Source: Oryzisolibacter propanilivorax (GTDB lineage Bacteria > Pseudomonadota > Gammaproteobacteria > Burkholderiales > Burkholderiaceae_C). From it: a DNA stretch of 64,000 nt. The notes under the pieces are model-generated. The model was given only the letters and a program-made list of their open reading frames with translations, ran no database searches and had not been told where the DNA came from. Of this stretch, positions 38,792 through 46,252 are shown piece after piece; within the stretch, counting starts at the first letter, position 1; every line of letters begins with the position of its first letter. The position numbers were made by a program, and so were the translations under genes. Location of the stretch: NCBI RefSeq assembly GCF_900103645.1, contig NZ_FNHP01000006.1, forward strand, positions 186,001 to 250,000. Direction: 5' to 3'.

Positions 38792-38861
38792 TTGGGGGTT
38801 ACCCGTAGGGGTCGGTACAATCGGGCACCGGGCCCAAGTTTCTTGCGCCCGGTTTTTTTTC
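38792..38861 (+). promoter_or_regulatory. guaC: guaC leader: promoter directly followed by a strong terminator hairpin
   Basis: A sigma-70-like promoter (TTGGGG at 38792, TACAAT at 38816, 18-bp spacer) would start transcription near 38828. Immediately downstream, 38827-38860 forms ACCGGGC-c-CAAG-TTT-CTTG-c-GCCCGGT ending in eight T. An intrinsic terminator at +1 to +35 of the guaC leader looks like attenuation or a tiny RNA. The gene itself starts at 38975. Confidence 0.55.
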
Positions 38862-38974
38862 GTCCGCGTTTTGTGCAAAGCGCCCACGCAGGAAGCCGGA
38901 GCCCAAGCCAAGCGCCCTCTTGGCACGCCGCGAATCCCTCGCCGGCGCGCATTCCCTACGGAGCTTGGAACCTC

Positions 38975-39952
38975 ATGGAAATCTTCGACTACGACAACAT
39001 CCTGCTGCTGCCGCGCAAGTGCCGCGTGCAAAGCCGCGCCGAATGCGACGCCAGCGTGGAGCTGGGCGGGCGCCGCTTCAAGCTGCCGGTGGTGCCGGCC
39101 AACATGAAGACGGTGGTGGACGAGAAGATCTGCACCTGGATGGCGCAGAACGGCTACTTCTACGTCATGCATCGGTTTGACTTGGACAACGTGCAGTTCG
39201 TGCGCGACATGCACGCCAAGGGCTGCTTCGCCTCGATCTCGCTGGGCGTGAAAAAACCCGACTACGAGACCGTGGACCGCTTCGTCGCCGAGGGCCTGTG
39301 CCCCGAGTACATCACCATCGACATCGCCCATGGCCATGCCGACACGGTGAAGGAGATGATCGGCTACCTGAAGGCCAAGCTGCCGCGCGCCTTTATCATC
39401 GCCGGCAACGTCGGCACGCCCGAGGCGGTGATCGACCTGGAGAACTGGGGCGCCGACGCCACCAAGATCGGCATCGGCCCAGGCAAGGTCTGCATCACCA
39501 AGCTCAAGACGGGCTTCGGCACCGGCGGCTGGCAGCTGTCGGCCGTGAAATGGTGCGCCCGCGTGGCGACCAAGCCGATCATTGCCGACGGCGGCATCCG
39601 CAGCCATGGCGACATCGCCAAGAGCATCCGCTTCGGCGCCACCATGGTCATGGTCGGCTCGCTGTTCGCCGGCCACGAGGAATCCCCCGGCGAGACGGTG
39701 GAGGAAAACGGCGAGCGCTTCAAGGAGTACTACGGCTCGGCCTCGGACTTCAACAAGGGCGAGTACCGCCACGTCGAGGGCAAGCGCATCCTGGAGCCGA
39801 TCAAGGGCAGCCTGGCCGACACGCTGGTCGAGATGGAGCAGGACGTGCAAAGCTCGATCAGCTACTCGGGCGGCACCAAGCTGATGGACATCCGCAAAGT
39901 GAACTACGTGATCCTGGGCGGCGACAACGCCGGCGAGCATCTGCTGATGTGA
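38975..39952 (+). CDS. guaC: GMP reductase
   Basis: 325 residues, the bacterial short form. It converts GMP to IMP with NADPH, feeding purine salvage. The barrel motifs are [13 protein letters not shown] at the start, [31 protein letters not shown] with the catalytic cysteine, and [20 protein letters not shown]. There is no CBS domain, which argues against IMP dehydrogenase. The last residues ([12 protein letters not shown]) end 90 bp before the tRNA-Lys. The gene has an unusual leader with a terminator. Confidence 0.93.
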   Translation: MEIFDYDNILLLPRKCRVQSRAECDASVELGGRRFKLPVVPANMKTVVDEKICTWMAQNGYFYVMHRFDLDNVQFVRDMHAKGCFASISLGVKKPDYETVDRFVAEGLCPEYITIDIAHGHADTVKEMIGYLKAKLPRAFIIAGNVGTPEAVIDLENWGADATKIGIGPGKVCITKLKTGFGTGGWQLSAVKWCARVATKPIIADGGIRSHGDIAKSIRFGATMVMVGSLFAGHEESPGETVEENGERFKEYYGSASDFNKGEYRHVEGKRILEPIKGSLADTLVEMEQDVQSSISYSGGTKLMDIRKVNYVILGGDNAGEHLLM

Positions 39953-40044
39953 TTTTTTGCCTGGGCTGATCCAGCCGGGCAAAAAACTCGTGCATAATCG
40001 CGGACTTCGCTGCACAGGCTGCAGCGACGTTCCGCAAGGAACAA

Positions 40045-40120
40045 GGGCTCTTAGCTCAGTTGGTAGAGCAGCGGACTCTTAATCCGTTGGTCGAGTGTTC
40101 GAGTCACTCAGGGCCCACCA
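40045..40120 (+). tRNA. tRNA-Lys (CTT), 3' half supplied by the integrated element
   Basis: 76 nt including the encoded CCA. Anticodon loop CTCTTAA gives anticodon CTT (lysine, AAG codons). The acceptor stem GGGCTCT/AGGGCCC has one U-G pair, and the T-stem GAGTG/CACTC is perfect. The 3' half from 40072 onward is duplicated at 48410-48459 with five differences, so this gene was rebuilt by integration and is still foldable. Confidence 0.92.
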
Positions 40121-40121
40121 A
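40072..40121. other. attL-like repeat of the integrated element
   Basis: Fifty bp from the anticodon stem of tRNA-Lys to just past the CCA. It is repeated directly at 48410-48459: the first 23 bp are identical and five bases differ in the remaining 27, all in the T-arm and acceptor stem. Confidence 0.85.
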
Positions 40122-40136
40122 ACAAATCAAGCACTT

Positions 40137-40167
40137 AGGCCAGTTCTTCGGGACTGGCCTTTTTGTT
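40137..40167 (+). terminator. Rho-independent terminator after tRNA-Lys
   Basis: AGGCCAGT-8-nt loop-ACTGGCCT followed by TTTTGTTTT. It lies 17 bp past the tRNA and belongs to the element side, replacing the original terminator now at 48468. Confidence 0.85.
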
Positions 40168-40177
40168 TTCCGGCAGC

Positions 40178-40197
40178 TTGTAGGCAATCTGTAGGCA
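40178..40197. repeat. Integrase arm-type site, left
   Basis: The 20-mer ttgtaggcaatctgtaggca contains two TGTAGGCA units and is repeated identically at 48273-48292 near the other end, where a third unit precedes it. Identical short repeats at both ends, beside the integrase, are what arm-type integrase sites look like. Confidence 0.6.
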
Positions 40198-40388
40198 CTT
40201 TTGCTTTTTCTGCGGCGGGCAAGCGCGGCAAGCTGGGGCGGTTCAGCGGGCGCGGTCTATGTTCGACATAGGGCGTTGCTACGCGCGCTGCGGAAACCTG
40301 CCAGGGTGTGAATCAGGTTCACCCCCTTCCTGCCTTTGATGGCCTGCGCGCGCTGGCCCTGAAACTCTGCACATTCGTAGAGAAAGGC

Positions 40389-40655
40389 TCAGGGGTCGCA
40401 TTTGAAGTTGCACCCTTGCCCATACCCCAAAACTGCGGGCCATGTCCTGCCACCAGGGGCGGGGCTGTCAAAAGTTGATGCCTGCGGCTTGCTGACCGGC
40501 CAGCTCATGCACCAGCGCAAAGCGTCCAGAAAAAAGGCTGCGCAGGCAGGGCGTTTTTCGGGCCTCTGCGGCGCTGCGGCAGTGGCATCAAGGGCAAAGG
40601 TGCCGGCGGGTGCTTCGCGCGCTGTGCCGCCTTTTTTTGCAGCTTGCGATTGCAA
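40389..40655 (-). CDS. Possible small ORF of unknown function
   Basis: An 88-residue open frame with a TTG start at 40655 and no clear ribosome binding site. The composition (Ala/Pro-rich N-terminus, then PACAAFFLDALRWCMSWPV, ending YGQGCNFKCDP) does not match a family I know. It lies between the TerS-like gene and the left arm site. It may be real or may be open by chance in GC-rich DNA. Confidence 0.3.
   Translation of the reverse strand: MQSQAAKKGGTAREAPAGTFALDATAAAPQRPEKRPACAAFFLDALRWCMSWPVSKPQASTFDSPAPGGRTWPAVLGYGQGCNFKCDP
40487..40503. repeat. Inverted repeat, left copy (with 41068-41084)
   Basis: gcttgctgaccggccag is the exact reverse complement of 41068-41084. The pair flanks the TerS-like gene on both sides, about 565 bp apart. 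Confidence 0.5.
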
Positions 40656-40680
40656 AGGCGGAACCGGTCGGTCTGGGACT

Positions 40681-40915
40681 TCAACCTTCCCGCGATTTCT
40701 GGCGCTCGCAGTAGGGCAGCAGTGCGCGGGCGCAGTCCAGGCGCAGCGGCACCGGCAAAGCTGGGCAGTTCATCGCGGCCAGCAGCCATTGCATGGGGCA
40801 ATCGGTGCGGGGCAGTTCCACCAGCACGGGCGGATTGCGCGGCCTTCCAGCCCCGGCGCGGCGGCCCCCTGCGTTTCTTTCGTGCGCCTCCACTGCGCCC
40901 TTTGATTCCGGCCAT
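40681..40915 (-). pseudogene. TerS-like gene with +1 frameshift
   Basis: From the ATG at 40915 the frame starts MAGIKGRSGGARK, the classic opening of phage small-terminase-like proteins, but runs into noise. One frame over, the rest is clear: NAGGRRAGAGRPRN then PMQWLLAAMNCPALPVPLRL and DCARALLPY. A single extra base in the T/A run at 40874-40880 accounts for the break; the repaired protein would be about 77 residues. The matching small-terminase form usually has this GRPR motif followed by a short helix. It could be a decayed gene, a sequencing error in a homopolymer, or programmed +1 frameshifting. Confidence 0.5.
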
Positions 40916-41067
40916 TTGCTGAATTCTTTCAATGGGGCGGTATTTTGTGCGCGTGCGAAACGGCGGGGTGTCCGGGCGGCGTTGCCTTTGAACATTTAGG
41001 CCACCCCCCCGGCCTAGGGCTGCACCACAAAAAAGCTGCCATTGCGCGGACACGCGTGTGGCAAGAA

Positions 41068-41084
41068 CTGGCCGGTCAGCAAGC
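41068..41084. repeat. Inverted repeat, right copy (with 40487-40503)
   Basis: ctggccggtcagcaagc, exact inverted match to 40487-40503. It lies between the TerS-like gene and the next small gene. Confidence 0.5.
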
Positions 41085-41119
41085 GCCATCGCCAGACTTT
41101 GCACCTGCCCCTACCCAGC

Positions 41120-41341
41120 TCAGACGCTGCGCCAGACGGTCACGGCGGGCGCTGTTGCCGTGCAGCGCGCTTGCAGCGCCTCGACAGTCTCGCCAGCCAG
41201 CCGCGCCACAGTAGGGCCTGCCGGGTGCTGCGCGGCAAAGCCTTGCGGCTCGCGTCCTACGATGGTGACGAACAAGCGCAGCAGCTCAGGCGCTGCGGCG
41301 GCGGCATCTTCCAGGCGCTGCAAACGGGCTTTGATGCTCAT
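41120..41341 (-). CDS. Small protein of unknown function in the packaging-like module
   Basis: 73 residues, highly charged and alpha-helical, starting SIKARLQRLEDAAAAAPELL. The sequence matches no family I can name. Its start overlaps the stop of the upstream 74-residue gene (ATGA), and that gene in turn overlaps the DUF5681 gene, so three small genes form one translationally coupled block leading to the TerS-like gene. That arrangement suggests a shared role in DNA packaging or its control. Confidence 0.65.
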   Translation of the reverse strand: MSIKARLQRLEDAAAAAPELLRLFVTIVGREPQGFAAQHPAGPTVARLAGETVEALQARCTATAPAVTVWRSV

Positions 41342-41562
41342 GGCGCGAACACCTCTGCCAGCTCGGCAAGCGCAAGGTGCTTATCCGATTCGCTCAGCTC
41401 GATGACGTGCCGGCCTTGCTGGCGCAGGCGCTGCACCTGGGCTTGCACTGCATCGCGCGCCGGGCCGGCTTCGTCTGGCACCACCAGCACCACGGGCAGA
41501 TACTGCGCGCCGTGCGATGCCGTCAGCCGCGCCAGGCGGGCGCGCAGCTCACGCGCGGCCAT
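41338..41562 (-). CDS. Small protein of unknown function in the packaging-like module
   Basis: 74 residues from the ATG at 41562, beginning AARELRARLARLTASHGAQYLPVVLVV. The protein has a short beta-strand (YLPVVLVVPDEAG) and helices around it; no motif is recognised. It overlaps the upstream DUF5681 gene by 14 bp and the downstream gene by 4 bp. The tight coupling supports it being real despite its size. Confidence 0.65.
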   Translation of the reverse strand: MAARELRARLARLTASHGAQYLPVVLVVPDEAGPARDAVQAQVQRLRQQGRHVIELSESDKHLALAELAEVFAP

Positions 41563-41977
41563 GCTGCGCTTCCAGTGCGGCAATGCGTTGTTCCAGCTCG
41601 CACGTCTCGACAATCTTTGCCAGCGTGCCCACGGCCCCTAGCAGCGCGGCGGCCTGTGCGGGTGCCAGCTCACCAGCCCCAGCAGCGGCCAGGATGGCAG
41701 CGCCTTGCGCGGCCAGCGTCCCGCCTTCGGGCAGGGGCACGGCCTGGGGCAGCTCTTGCGGCTTCAACGCCGGCAGGGCGCGTTCCAGCAACACGCGGGC
41801 GGCCTGTACGTCGCCTGCTTTTGCTTGCTGCACCAGCACGGCCACGATGGCGGGCACGTCTTGCGCGATGGCATCGCGCATAGCCTGGGCTTTGCTCGTT
41901 CCACGCGGGCGGCCTGCCGGGTTGCCGGACTGTCCCGGCTTCCAGGGCGCGGCCTTCGTTCGCTTTGGTTCGCTCAT
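41549..41977 (-). CDS. DUF5681-type protein
   Basis: 142 residues from the ATG at 41977, with GAAAGGA about 10 bp ahead. The N-terminus holds the DUF5681 hallmark WKPGQSGNPAGRPRGTSKA (about residues 12-30), a basic DNA-contacting loop found in small proteins near terminase genes in phages. The C-terminal two thirds are alanine-rich helices. It begins the packaging-like block of the element, directly after the iteron array. Confidence 0.8.
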   Translation of the reverse strand: MSEPKRTKAAPWKPGQSGNPAGRPRGTSKAQAMRDAIAQDVPAIVAVLVQQAKAGDVQAARVLLERALPALKPQELPQAVPLPEGGTLAAQGAAILAAAGAGELAPAQAAALLGAVGTLAKIVETCELEQRIAALEAQHGRA

Positions 41978-42030
41978 GGGCGGTGTTCCTTTCTTGCTCA
42001 ATCAGGGGCCAGCAGGCGCGGCAGCTCTTC

Positions 42031-42245
42031 AAGCGTTCCCAATCATTCCCAACCGTTCCCATGCGTTCCCACGGCTGCGGGAACGGATGGCATGGGGAAT
42101 GGGGCAACCAGCCCATTCCCATGCATTCCCAATGTTTTTTTCTAAGGGAACGGATGAAACGGGAACGGATGAAAAGTTGCTCACGGCTCATCAGGAATCG
42201 CTACTGTTTCTGTAGCGTCTTGCGTTTCTTCGGGAACGGATGAAA
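42031..42245. other. Iteron array, candidate replication origin of the element
   Basis: Six TTCCC cores start at 42036, 42046, 42056, 42066, 42116 and 42126, all in 10-bp register, and five inverted GGGAA cores lie at 42079, 42095, 42146, 42161 and 42232. Three direct copies of GGGAACGGATGAAA are at 42146, 42161 and 42232. A T-rich stretch (42134-42142) could open easily. The array starts directly after the primase-helicase gene, whose last codons overlap its end, as in P4-type origins. Confidence 0.65.
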
Positions 42246-44301
42246 TGGGCCTCTTCCAGCTCTCAGGAATGGCGGCCTTGTCCTGGGGCAATGGCTCACC
42301 CCGGCGCACGGCATCGCGCTCTGACGTGTCCAAGTTCACCAAGAAACTGTCTTTCCGGGGATGCGTTCGCACGTCGCGCGGAACGTGGATTTCCTGTAGC
42401 CAGCCTTCCGACAACAGCCGCTCGATACACGCCACCACTTCGGACGCTTTGCGGCGCACCTTCGCTTTCACGCCAGCACGGTTCAGCGGGTGCCCCTCTT
42501 GCCACGCAATCTGCACCACATCGCGCACTTCCTGCCGTAGCTCGGCTTCGTCTTGCAGCGCCTGGGCTTCGCGTGCCTTGGCGGCCAGTTCCTGCCGGCT
42601 GCCTTCCTGGGGCTGGGCAATGGCCCATCGCAGCGCCAGCGGCTCAGGCTCGCCAAACCGGTCATAGCCCATCGTGTCGGTGCAGTGGCTTTGCAATTGC
42701 AGCTCAGGCCAGCGGGGTTCAAACCGGCGCTTTCCCAACGTCAGCCAGCGGGAAGCGTTCATGCCTTCGCCTTCCTTTACCAAAAACGCGGTAGCGTTCG
42801 CGTCGGCTTCCCATGCGCTGGCCCCCCGGCTTGTCAGGTGCTGCACGTCGCTGCGGTTCAAGTTCTGCTTTGCCAGGTGCGCCACCAGCCACACAGGCAG
42901 CCCGGCAAAGTGCTGTTTAAGCATGGCGACGGCGGCGGATGCTTCGCTGTTGTCGTTTTCCGATTTCAGCGCAATCGTGGCGGCCTGGGTGTCCAGCACC
43001 ACCAGCGGCAGCAATTCCACGCCTTGCACGCTGCGGCTGTAGCGCTCTCGGTAGGTGCCGCCCACTTGCACCAGCACGGCAGCGGGCAGGCGGCGCGCGT
43101 CCACCAAGTGCAGTCGCTCGGCAATGGCAGCGGTTGTCGTTTGCAGGTGCCCGGCCAGCCCGTGCAGGATGCGCTGCGCCTGGGCTGTGTCTTCACAGAT
43201 GTACACCACGCTTCGCCAGTGCTTCGGTGCCAGCGGCCAGCCCGGTTCATGGATACCGGCAACCCCAGCGGCCAGCGGCAGCAGCGCGGTTGTTTTGCCC
43301 ACGCCATGCCCACCAGCAATCAGCGTCAGGCCAGCGGCCAGGAAGCCCGGCAGCAGCCATTCGGGCGCTTGCAGTGCAGTGCAGGGCTGCACGATGCGCG
43401 CCAACGGGTGTTCCGCTTCTTCAGCTCCTGCGGTGTCGAAATGCTGCGGCTCGAAAGCCACCGGCAAGCGCGGCGCGGACGCTTTCGGCAGCCCTTCATA
43501 GCTGGGGCTGGCCAAGCCGGTAGCGTGGGCGCTTTTGAGCGTCTGGCGCACTTCAGCGGGTGCCAGGCCGGCAGCCAGGGCAGCACGTTCCAGCACAGCG
43601 GCGGTATGGTGCCAGTCCAGACGGCCAGCCCCAGCCAACCGCGCCAGCCCATAGGCGGCGGCGTTCAGCTTGTGGTTACGCTCACCTTCACCAGCGGCCA
43701 CAACGTCGCTTGCGGCGCGTTCAATGGCGCGCTGGGTGTAGGGGTCGTGCTGGTGCTTTTGAAGCGCTGGCGCGGCTGCTACGGGGCTTGCTGGCGCGGG
43801 CTTTTCTTCGGTCAGCACGTCCAGCAGCCAGCGCGGGCACTCTGCCGGCTCGCAGTCGTTCAGCAGGCGGTAGGGTGTGCCGTTGATGGTGCTGCCTGGG
43901 GCCACCAGATAGCCACCAGTGGCGCGCACGTCAACGCCAGGGCGCAGGCCGGCGCGGTTCTTCACCCGCACATCGGCGGGCTTGCGAAACAGCAGGTGCC
44001 AGCCCCCGGACGCGGTTTGCACGGTGCGGGTTTCGGGCAGCTTGCCATGCTCGGCAGTCAGGGCGGCAAGCGTTGCGAAACCGTCAACGTCTTTCACGTC
44101 GATATCGACGGCCAGCACGTCAGCCGGCAGCGCCATGCCGATATTGGCGCTGGGCTGCTGGTGCCACCACGCGCGGATGGTGTCCGGGTCGGTGCTGGCA
44201 TCCTTCAGCCCGTGGGCGGTGGCCGGGCGCTTGCCCCCGGCCACCAGCGGGAAGACAGGGTAGCCAGCGGCGGCGTGTTGCAGGGCGTCTGCGGCGCTCA
44301 T
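42181..44301 (-). CDS. Prim-Pol/RepA-type primase-helicase
   Basis: 706 residues from the ATG at 44301, which overlaps the upstream gene (ATGA). The N-terminal Prim-Pol domain shows the DID metal motif (D66, D68) and SGGWH (98-102). A RepA-like ATPase follows with Walker A GGHGVGKT (330-337) and a Walker B segment LLPLVVLDTQ. The C-terminal 120 residues hold a winged-helix-like part (RRKASEVVACIERLLSEGWL). This layout is a replication initiator-primase-helicase like P4 alpha. The iterons at its 3' end make it the obvious binder. Confidence 0.88.
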   Translation of the reverse strand: MSAADALQHAAAGYPVFPLVAGGKRPATAHGLKDASTDPDTIRAWWHQQPSANIGMALPADVLAVDIDVKDVDGFATLAALTAEHGKLPETRTVQTASGGWHLLFRKPADVRVKNRAGLRPGVDVRATGGYLVAPGSTINGTPYRLLNDCEPAECPRWLLDVLTEEKPAPASPVAAAPALQKHQHDPYTQRAIERAASDVVAAGEGERNHKLNAAAYGLARLAGAGRLDWHHTAAVLERAALAAGLAPAEVRQTLKSAHATGLASPSYEGLPKASAPRLPVAFEPQHFDTAGAEEAEHPLARIVQPCTALQAPEWLLPGFLAAGLTLIAGGHGVGKTTALLPLAAGVAGIHEPGWPLAPKHWRSVVYICEDTAQAQRILHGLAGHLQTTTAAIAERLHLVDARRLPAAVLVQVGGTYRERYSRSVQGVELLPLVVLDTQAATIALKSENDNSEASAAVAMLKQHFAGLPVWLVAHLAKQNLNRSDVQHLTSRGASAWEADANATAFLVKEGEGMNASRWLTLGKRRFEPRWPELQLQSHCTDTMGYDRFGEPEPLALRWAIAQPQEGSRQELAAKAREAQALQDEAELRQEVRDVVQIAWQEGHPLNRAGVKAKVRRKASEVVACIERLLSEGWLQEIHVPRDVRTHPRKDSFLVNLDTSERDAVRRGEPLPQDKAAIPESWKRPISSVPEETQDATETVAIPDEP

Positions 44302-44630
44302 ACGGCATCCCCCTTCGCACAGCGGGCCTGCCACTGGTGCAGCTTGCGGCGGTCGGCAGGCGTCAGGAAATACACGCCGGGCCGGCAAATGAACCCGTCG
44401 CGGTCAACAAAGTTGATGCGCTTGCAGGGCACTTCCAGGCCACGGCGGCGCAGCGCTGCCACCAGTTCCGGCCCATTGCTGCACCCGGCTTCGCTGTCCA
44501 GGTTTTCACGCGGCATGGGGCGGCGCAGCAGCGCGGCAATCGCACGCAGGTGACGCGGGTTGTCGGTGCCAGTAAACTTCGCGCTGTTCGGGGCGCTCGG
44601 GTTTTCTTTGGAAGGCTCGGGCGTTTTCAT
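44298..44630 (-). CDS. HTH-like protein of the element
   Basis: 110 residues from the ATG at 44630, preceded by GGAAGGGGG. The core, HLRAIAALLRRPMPRENLDS followed by CSNGPELVAALRRRGLEVPC, looks like a winged-helix DNA-binding fold found as hypothetical proteins in Burkholderiales phages. Its stop overlaps the primase-helicase start (ATGA), so it is the upstream partner in that unit and may control replication or regulation. Confidence 0.7.
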   Translation of the reverse strand: MKTPEPSKENPSAPNSAKFTGTDNPRHLRAIAALLRRPMPRENLDSEAGCSNGPELVAALRRRGLEVPCKRINFVDRDGFICRPGVYFLTPADRRKLHQWQARCAKGDAV

Positions 44631-44686
44631 TTGGCCCCCTTCCACGCGCGCCAGCGCAGCAGCAAATAGAACGCGGCGGCCATCAT
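44627..44686 (-). CDS. 19-residue micro-ORF
   Basis: The frame reads MMAAAFYLLLRWRAWKGAK. It starts inside the stop of the upstream 63/64-residue gene and stops inside the start of the 110-residue gene, both by ATGA-type overlaps. It is hydrophobic in the middle and basic at the end. It could be a tiny membrane peptide or simply a translation bridge. Confidence 0.4.
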   Translation of the reverse strand: MMAAAFYLLLRWRAWKGAK

Positions 44687-44874
44687 TGCTGCACCCCCAT
44701 TTCCTCAGCCAGCGCCAGCAGCTTTGCAGCCACCTCGCGCAAGCCCCACGGGCCAATCAGCGCATAGGCGCTCGGCCCCTCAGCGGCGTTGAACAAAAAC
44801 AGGCGGGAATTGGCAGCGTCAAATTGAATGGTGCCTTCGCCGTCCGGGTGACGGTAAATCGGGGCGGCCATCAT
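44683..44874 (-). CDS. Small unknown protein of the element
   Basis: 63 residues beginning MMAAPIYRHPDGEGTIQFDA and ending AALAEEMGVQQ-like. The start at 44874 overlaps the stop of the AlpA-like gene (ATGA). A beta-rich first half and helical second half suggest a small folded domain, but no family is recognised. The start context (ATGATGGCCGCC) is nearly identical to that of the micro-ORF 190 bp downstream. Confidence 0.6.
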   Translation of the reverse strand: MMAAPIYRHPDGEGTIQFDAANSRLFLFNAAEGPSAYALIGPWGLREVAAKLLALAEEMGVQQ

Positions 44875-45080
44875 TGCGCCACCCCCAGCAGACGGCGGAT
44901 ATCGGCAGTGCGCCATGCCAAGCGGCCATGAACGCGAACGGGTGCAATGGGATGCTCGCGCATGGCCCAAAGCCTCAGCGTCTGTTCAGCGCGGTTCAGG
45001 TGCCGTGCAGCTTCGCGGGTCGGAAGCGTGTCCCGCGTCTCTTGTGCCAAGGGCACGGTTTGAATGGTCTTTGCAGCCAT
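44871..45080 (-). CDS. AlpA-like HTH transcription/excision regulator
   Basis: 69 residues from the ATG at 45080, preceded by GAGAGGG. The middle, LPTREAARHLNRAEQTLRLW followed by VRVHGRLAWRTADIRRLLGV, is a MerR-like excisionase/AlpA DNA-binding domain. In Gram-negative phage satellites AlpA is the master activator that responds to the helper and turns on replication and packaging genes. The position just before the replication block fits that role. Confidence 0.75.
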   Translation of the reverse strand: MAAKTIQTVPLAQETRDTLPTREAARHLNRAEQTLRLWAMREHPIAPVRVHGRLAWRTADIRRLLGVAQ

Positions 45081-45174
45081 GTCGTTTCCCTCTCGGGTGT
45101 TGAACATGGTTGCCCATCATTTGCATAAAGCGCGGCGCTGCAATTTGCCGCGCGCTGTCGCGTGCTGGCGCGCG

Positions 45175-45807
45175 TTATCGCGCGTTGGTTGGCGCTTTCC
45201 TCAGACGGCGCATACGGTCGCGCAAGGCACCTATGTTCAGCTCTTGCGGTGCATCGTTCGAGTCTCGCCATTGCACGCGCCCATCCTCAGTGACGCCTCT
45301 TAAGGGCGGGACAGGCGGCGGCTGCTCTGCCCATACACGCAATGCGCCAAACACTCTTTGCACGTCTTCGCCATGCTCTGAAATGGCCTTCTCAATTAGC
45401 GGGGTCAGCAAATCCCGGCGCCGCAAAGCTGGCTGTTTTCGTGCAAGGCGCGCAATGCTTCGCGGCGGCGCGGTTGCAGGGCTTGCTGAAACCCCTTCTA
45501 CAGCACTAGGCAAGGGCGGCAAGGCTTCCACCTTCAAGGGGCGCGGAGCTGGCTGTAGTGCAGCCCATTCGTCAATGATGCGTTCCATGCGCATCTGCCG
45601 CGCGCTGCTGTTAAACGCGTTAGGACATACAGAACCTAGGGCGGTCACCATGTCCTTCATGTCATCCAATTGCAGGCTGGCCCATGCACGCAGGTGGCCC
45701 AAACCAAACCCGTGCAGGTCAAGCTGGAATCTCTCAAAAGCCCCCGGACGATTTGCCAAGCGCGCGCGGGCAATTTCCAACAGTAGCTTTTCGTCGTGCT
45801 TGTTCAT
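45175..45807 (-). CDS. Unknown protein of the element
   Basis: 210 residues from the ATG at 45807, with GAAGGGGTG ahead. Two parts are visible: residues 1-85 helical (FQLDLHGFGLGHLRAWASLQ), then a Pro/Ala/Arg-rich linker, then a basic C-terminus (DRMRRLRKAPTNAR). No motif is recognised. It lies between the antitoxin genes and alpA, a position often taken by regulators in satellites. Confidence 0.7.
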   Translation of the reverse strand: MNKHDEKLLLEIARARLANRPGAFERFQLDLHGFGLGHLRAWASLQLDDMKDMVTALGSVCPNAFNSSARQMRMERIIDEWAALQPAPRPLKVEALPPLPSAVEGVSASPATAPPRSIARLARKQPALRRRDLLTPLIEKAISEHGEDVQRVFGALRVWAEQPPPVPPLRGVTEDGRVQWRDSNDAPQELNIGALRDRMRRLRKAPTNAR

Positions 45808-45916
45808 GATTGCACCCCTTCAAGTGCAGCCTTCGCAAAAGGTGCCCCAGCAGGCGGGCGAAGGTGTCCCGCTTTTCGGCCAGGTTTCGAAGCTGGCCTA
45901 TCTGGGGCAAAACTGT

Positions 45917-46216
45917 TCAGGCGTGTATCGGGGTCACGCTCAGGCGCAGGCCCATTGCGTGCAAAACCTTGTGCAGCGTGTCAATCGTCGGATTACCGTT
46001 TTCGCTCAGTGCGCGAAATAGGGATTTCTCGCCCACCTCTGCCCGGCGCGCCACCTCAGCCATGCCGTGCGCCTTCGCCACATGGCGCTGCGCCAGCAGC
46101 AGCGCGGCGGGGTCTTCCAGTTCAATGGCGGCTTCGATGTAGGCGGCGGCTTCTTGCGGGTCTTGCAGTGATTCAGTCAGCCAAGCCGTATAGCTTGTAT
46201 CGCGCGGCGCGTTCAT
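45917..46216 (-). CDS. COG3636-type antitoxin, orphan
   Basis: 99 residues; the C-terminal part, MAEVARRAEVGEKSLFRALS followed by PTIDTLHKVLHAMGLRLSV, is the Cro/C1-type HTH of addiction-module antidotes (COG3636). Its usual toxin partner would be encoded immediately upstream; instead the complete HigBA pair lies there, so this antidote is on its own. It may protect against other copies of that toxin class or have become a regulator. Confidence 0.8.
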   Translation of the reverse strand: MNAPRDTSYTAWLTESLQDPQEAAAYIEAAIELEDPAALLLAQRHVAKAHGMAEVARRAEVGEKSLFRALSENGNPTIDTLHKVLHAMGLRLSVTPIHA

Positions 46217-46252
46217 GGTCTGCCCCTTTCCTTGTGGTCAGCTCAGGCCCAT

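Noticed and set aside
38975-39952. IMP dehydrogenase
   Set aside because: No CBS domains and the length matches GMP reductase; the C-terminus [10 protein letters not shown] is the GuaC form.
39955-39992. Terminator of guaC
   Set aside because: The hairpin GCCTGGGCTG/CAGCCGGGC is flanked by T on the 5' side and A on the 3' side, so no U-run follows it on either strand.
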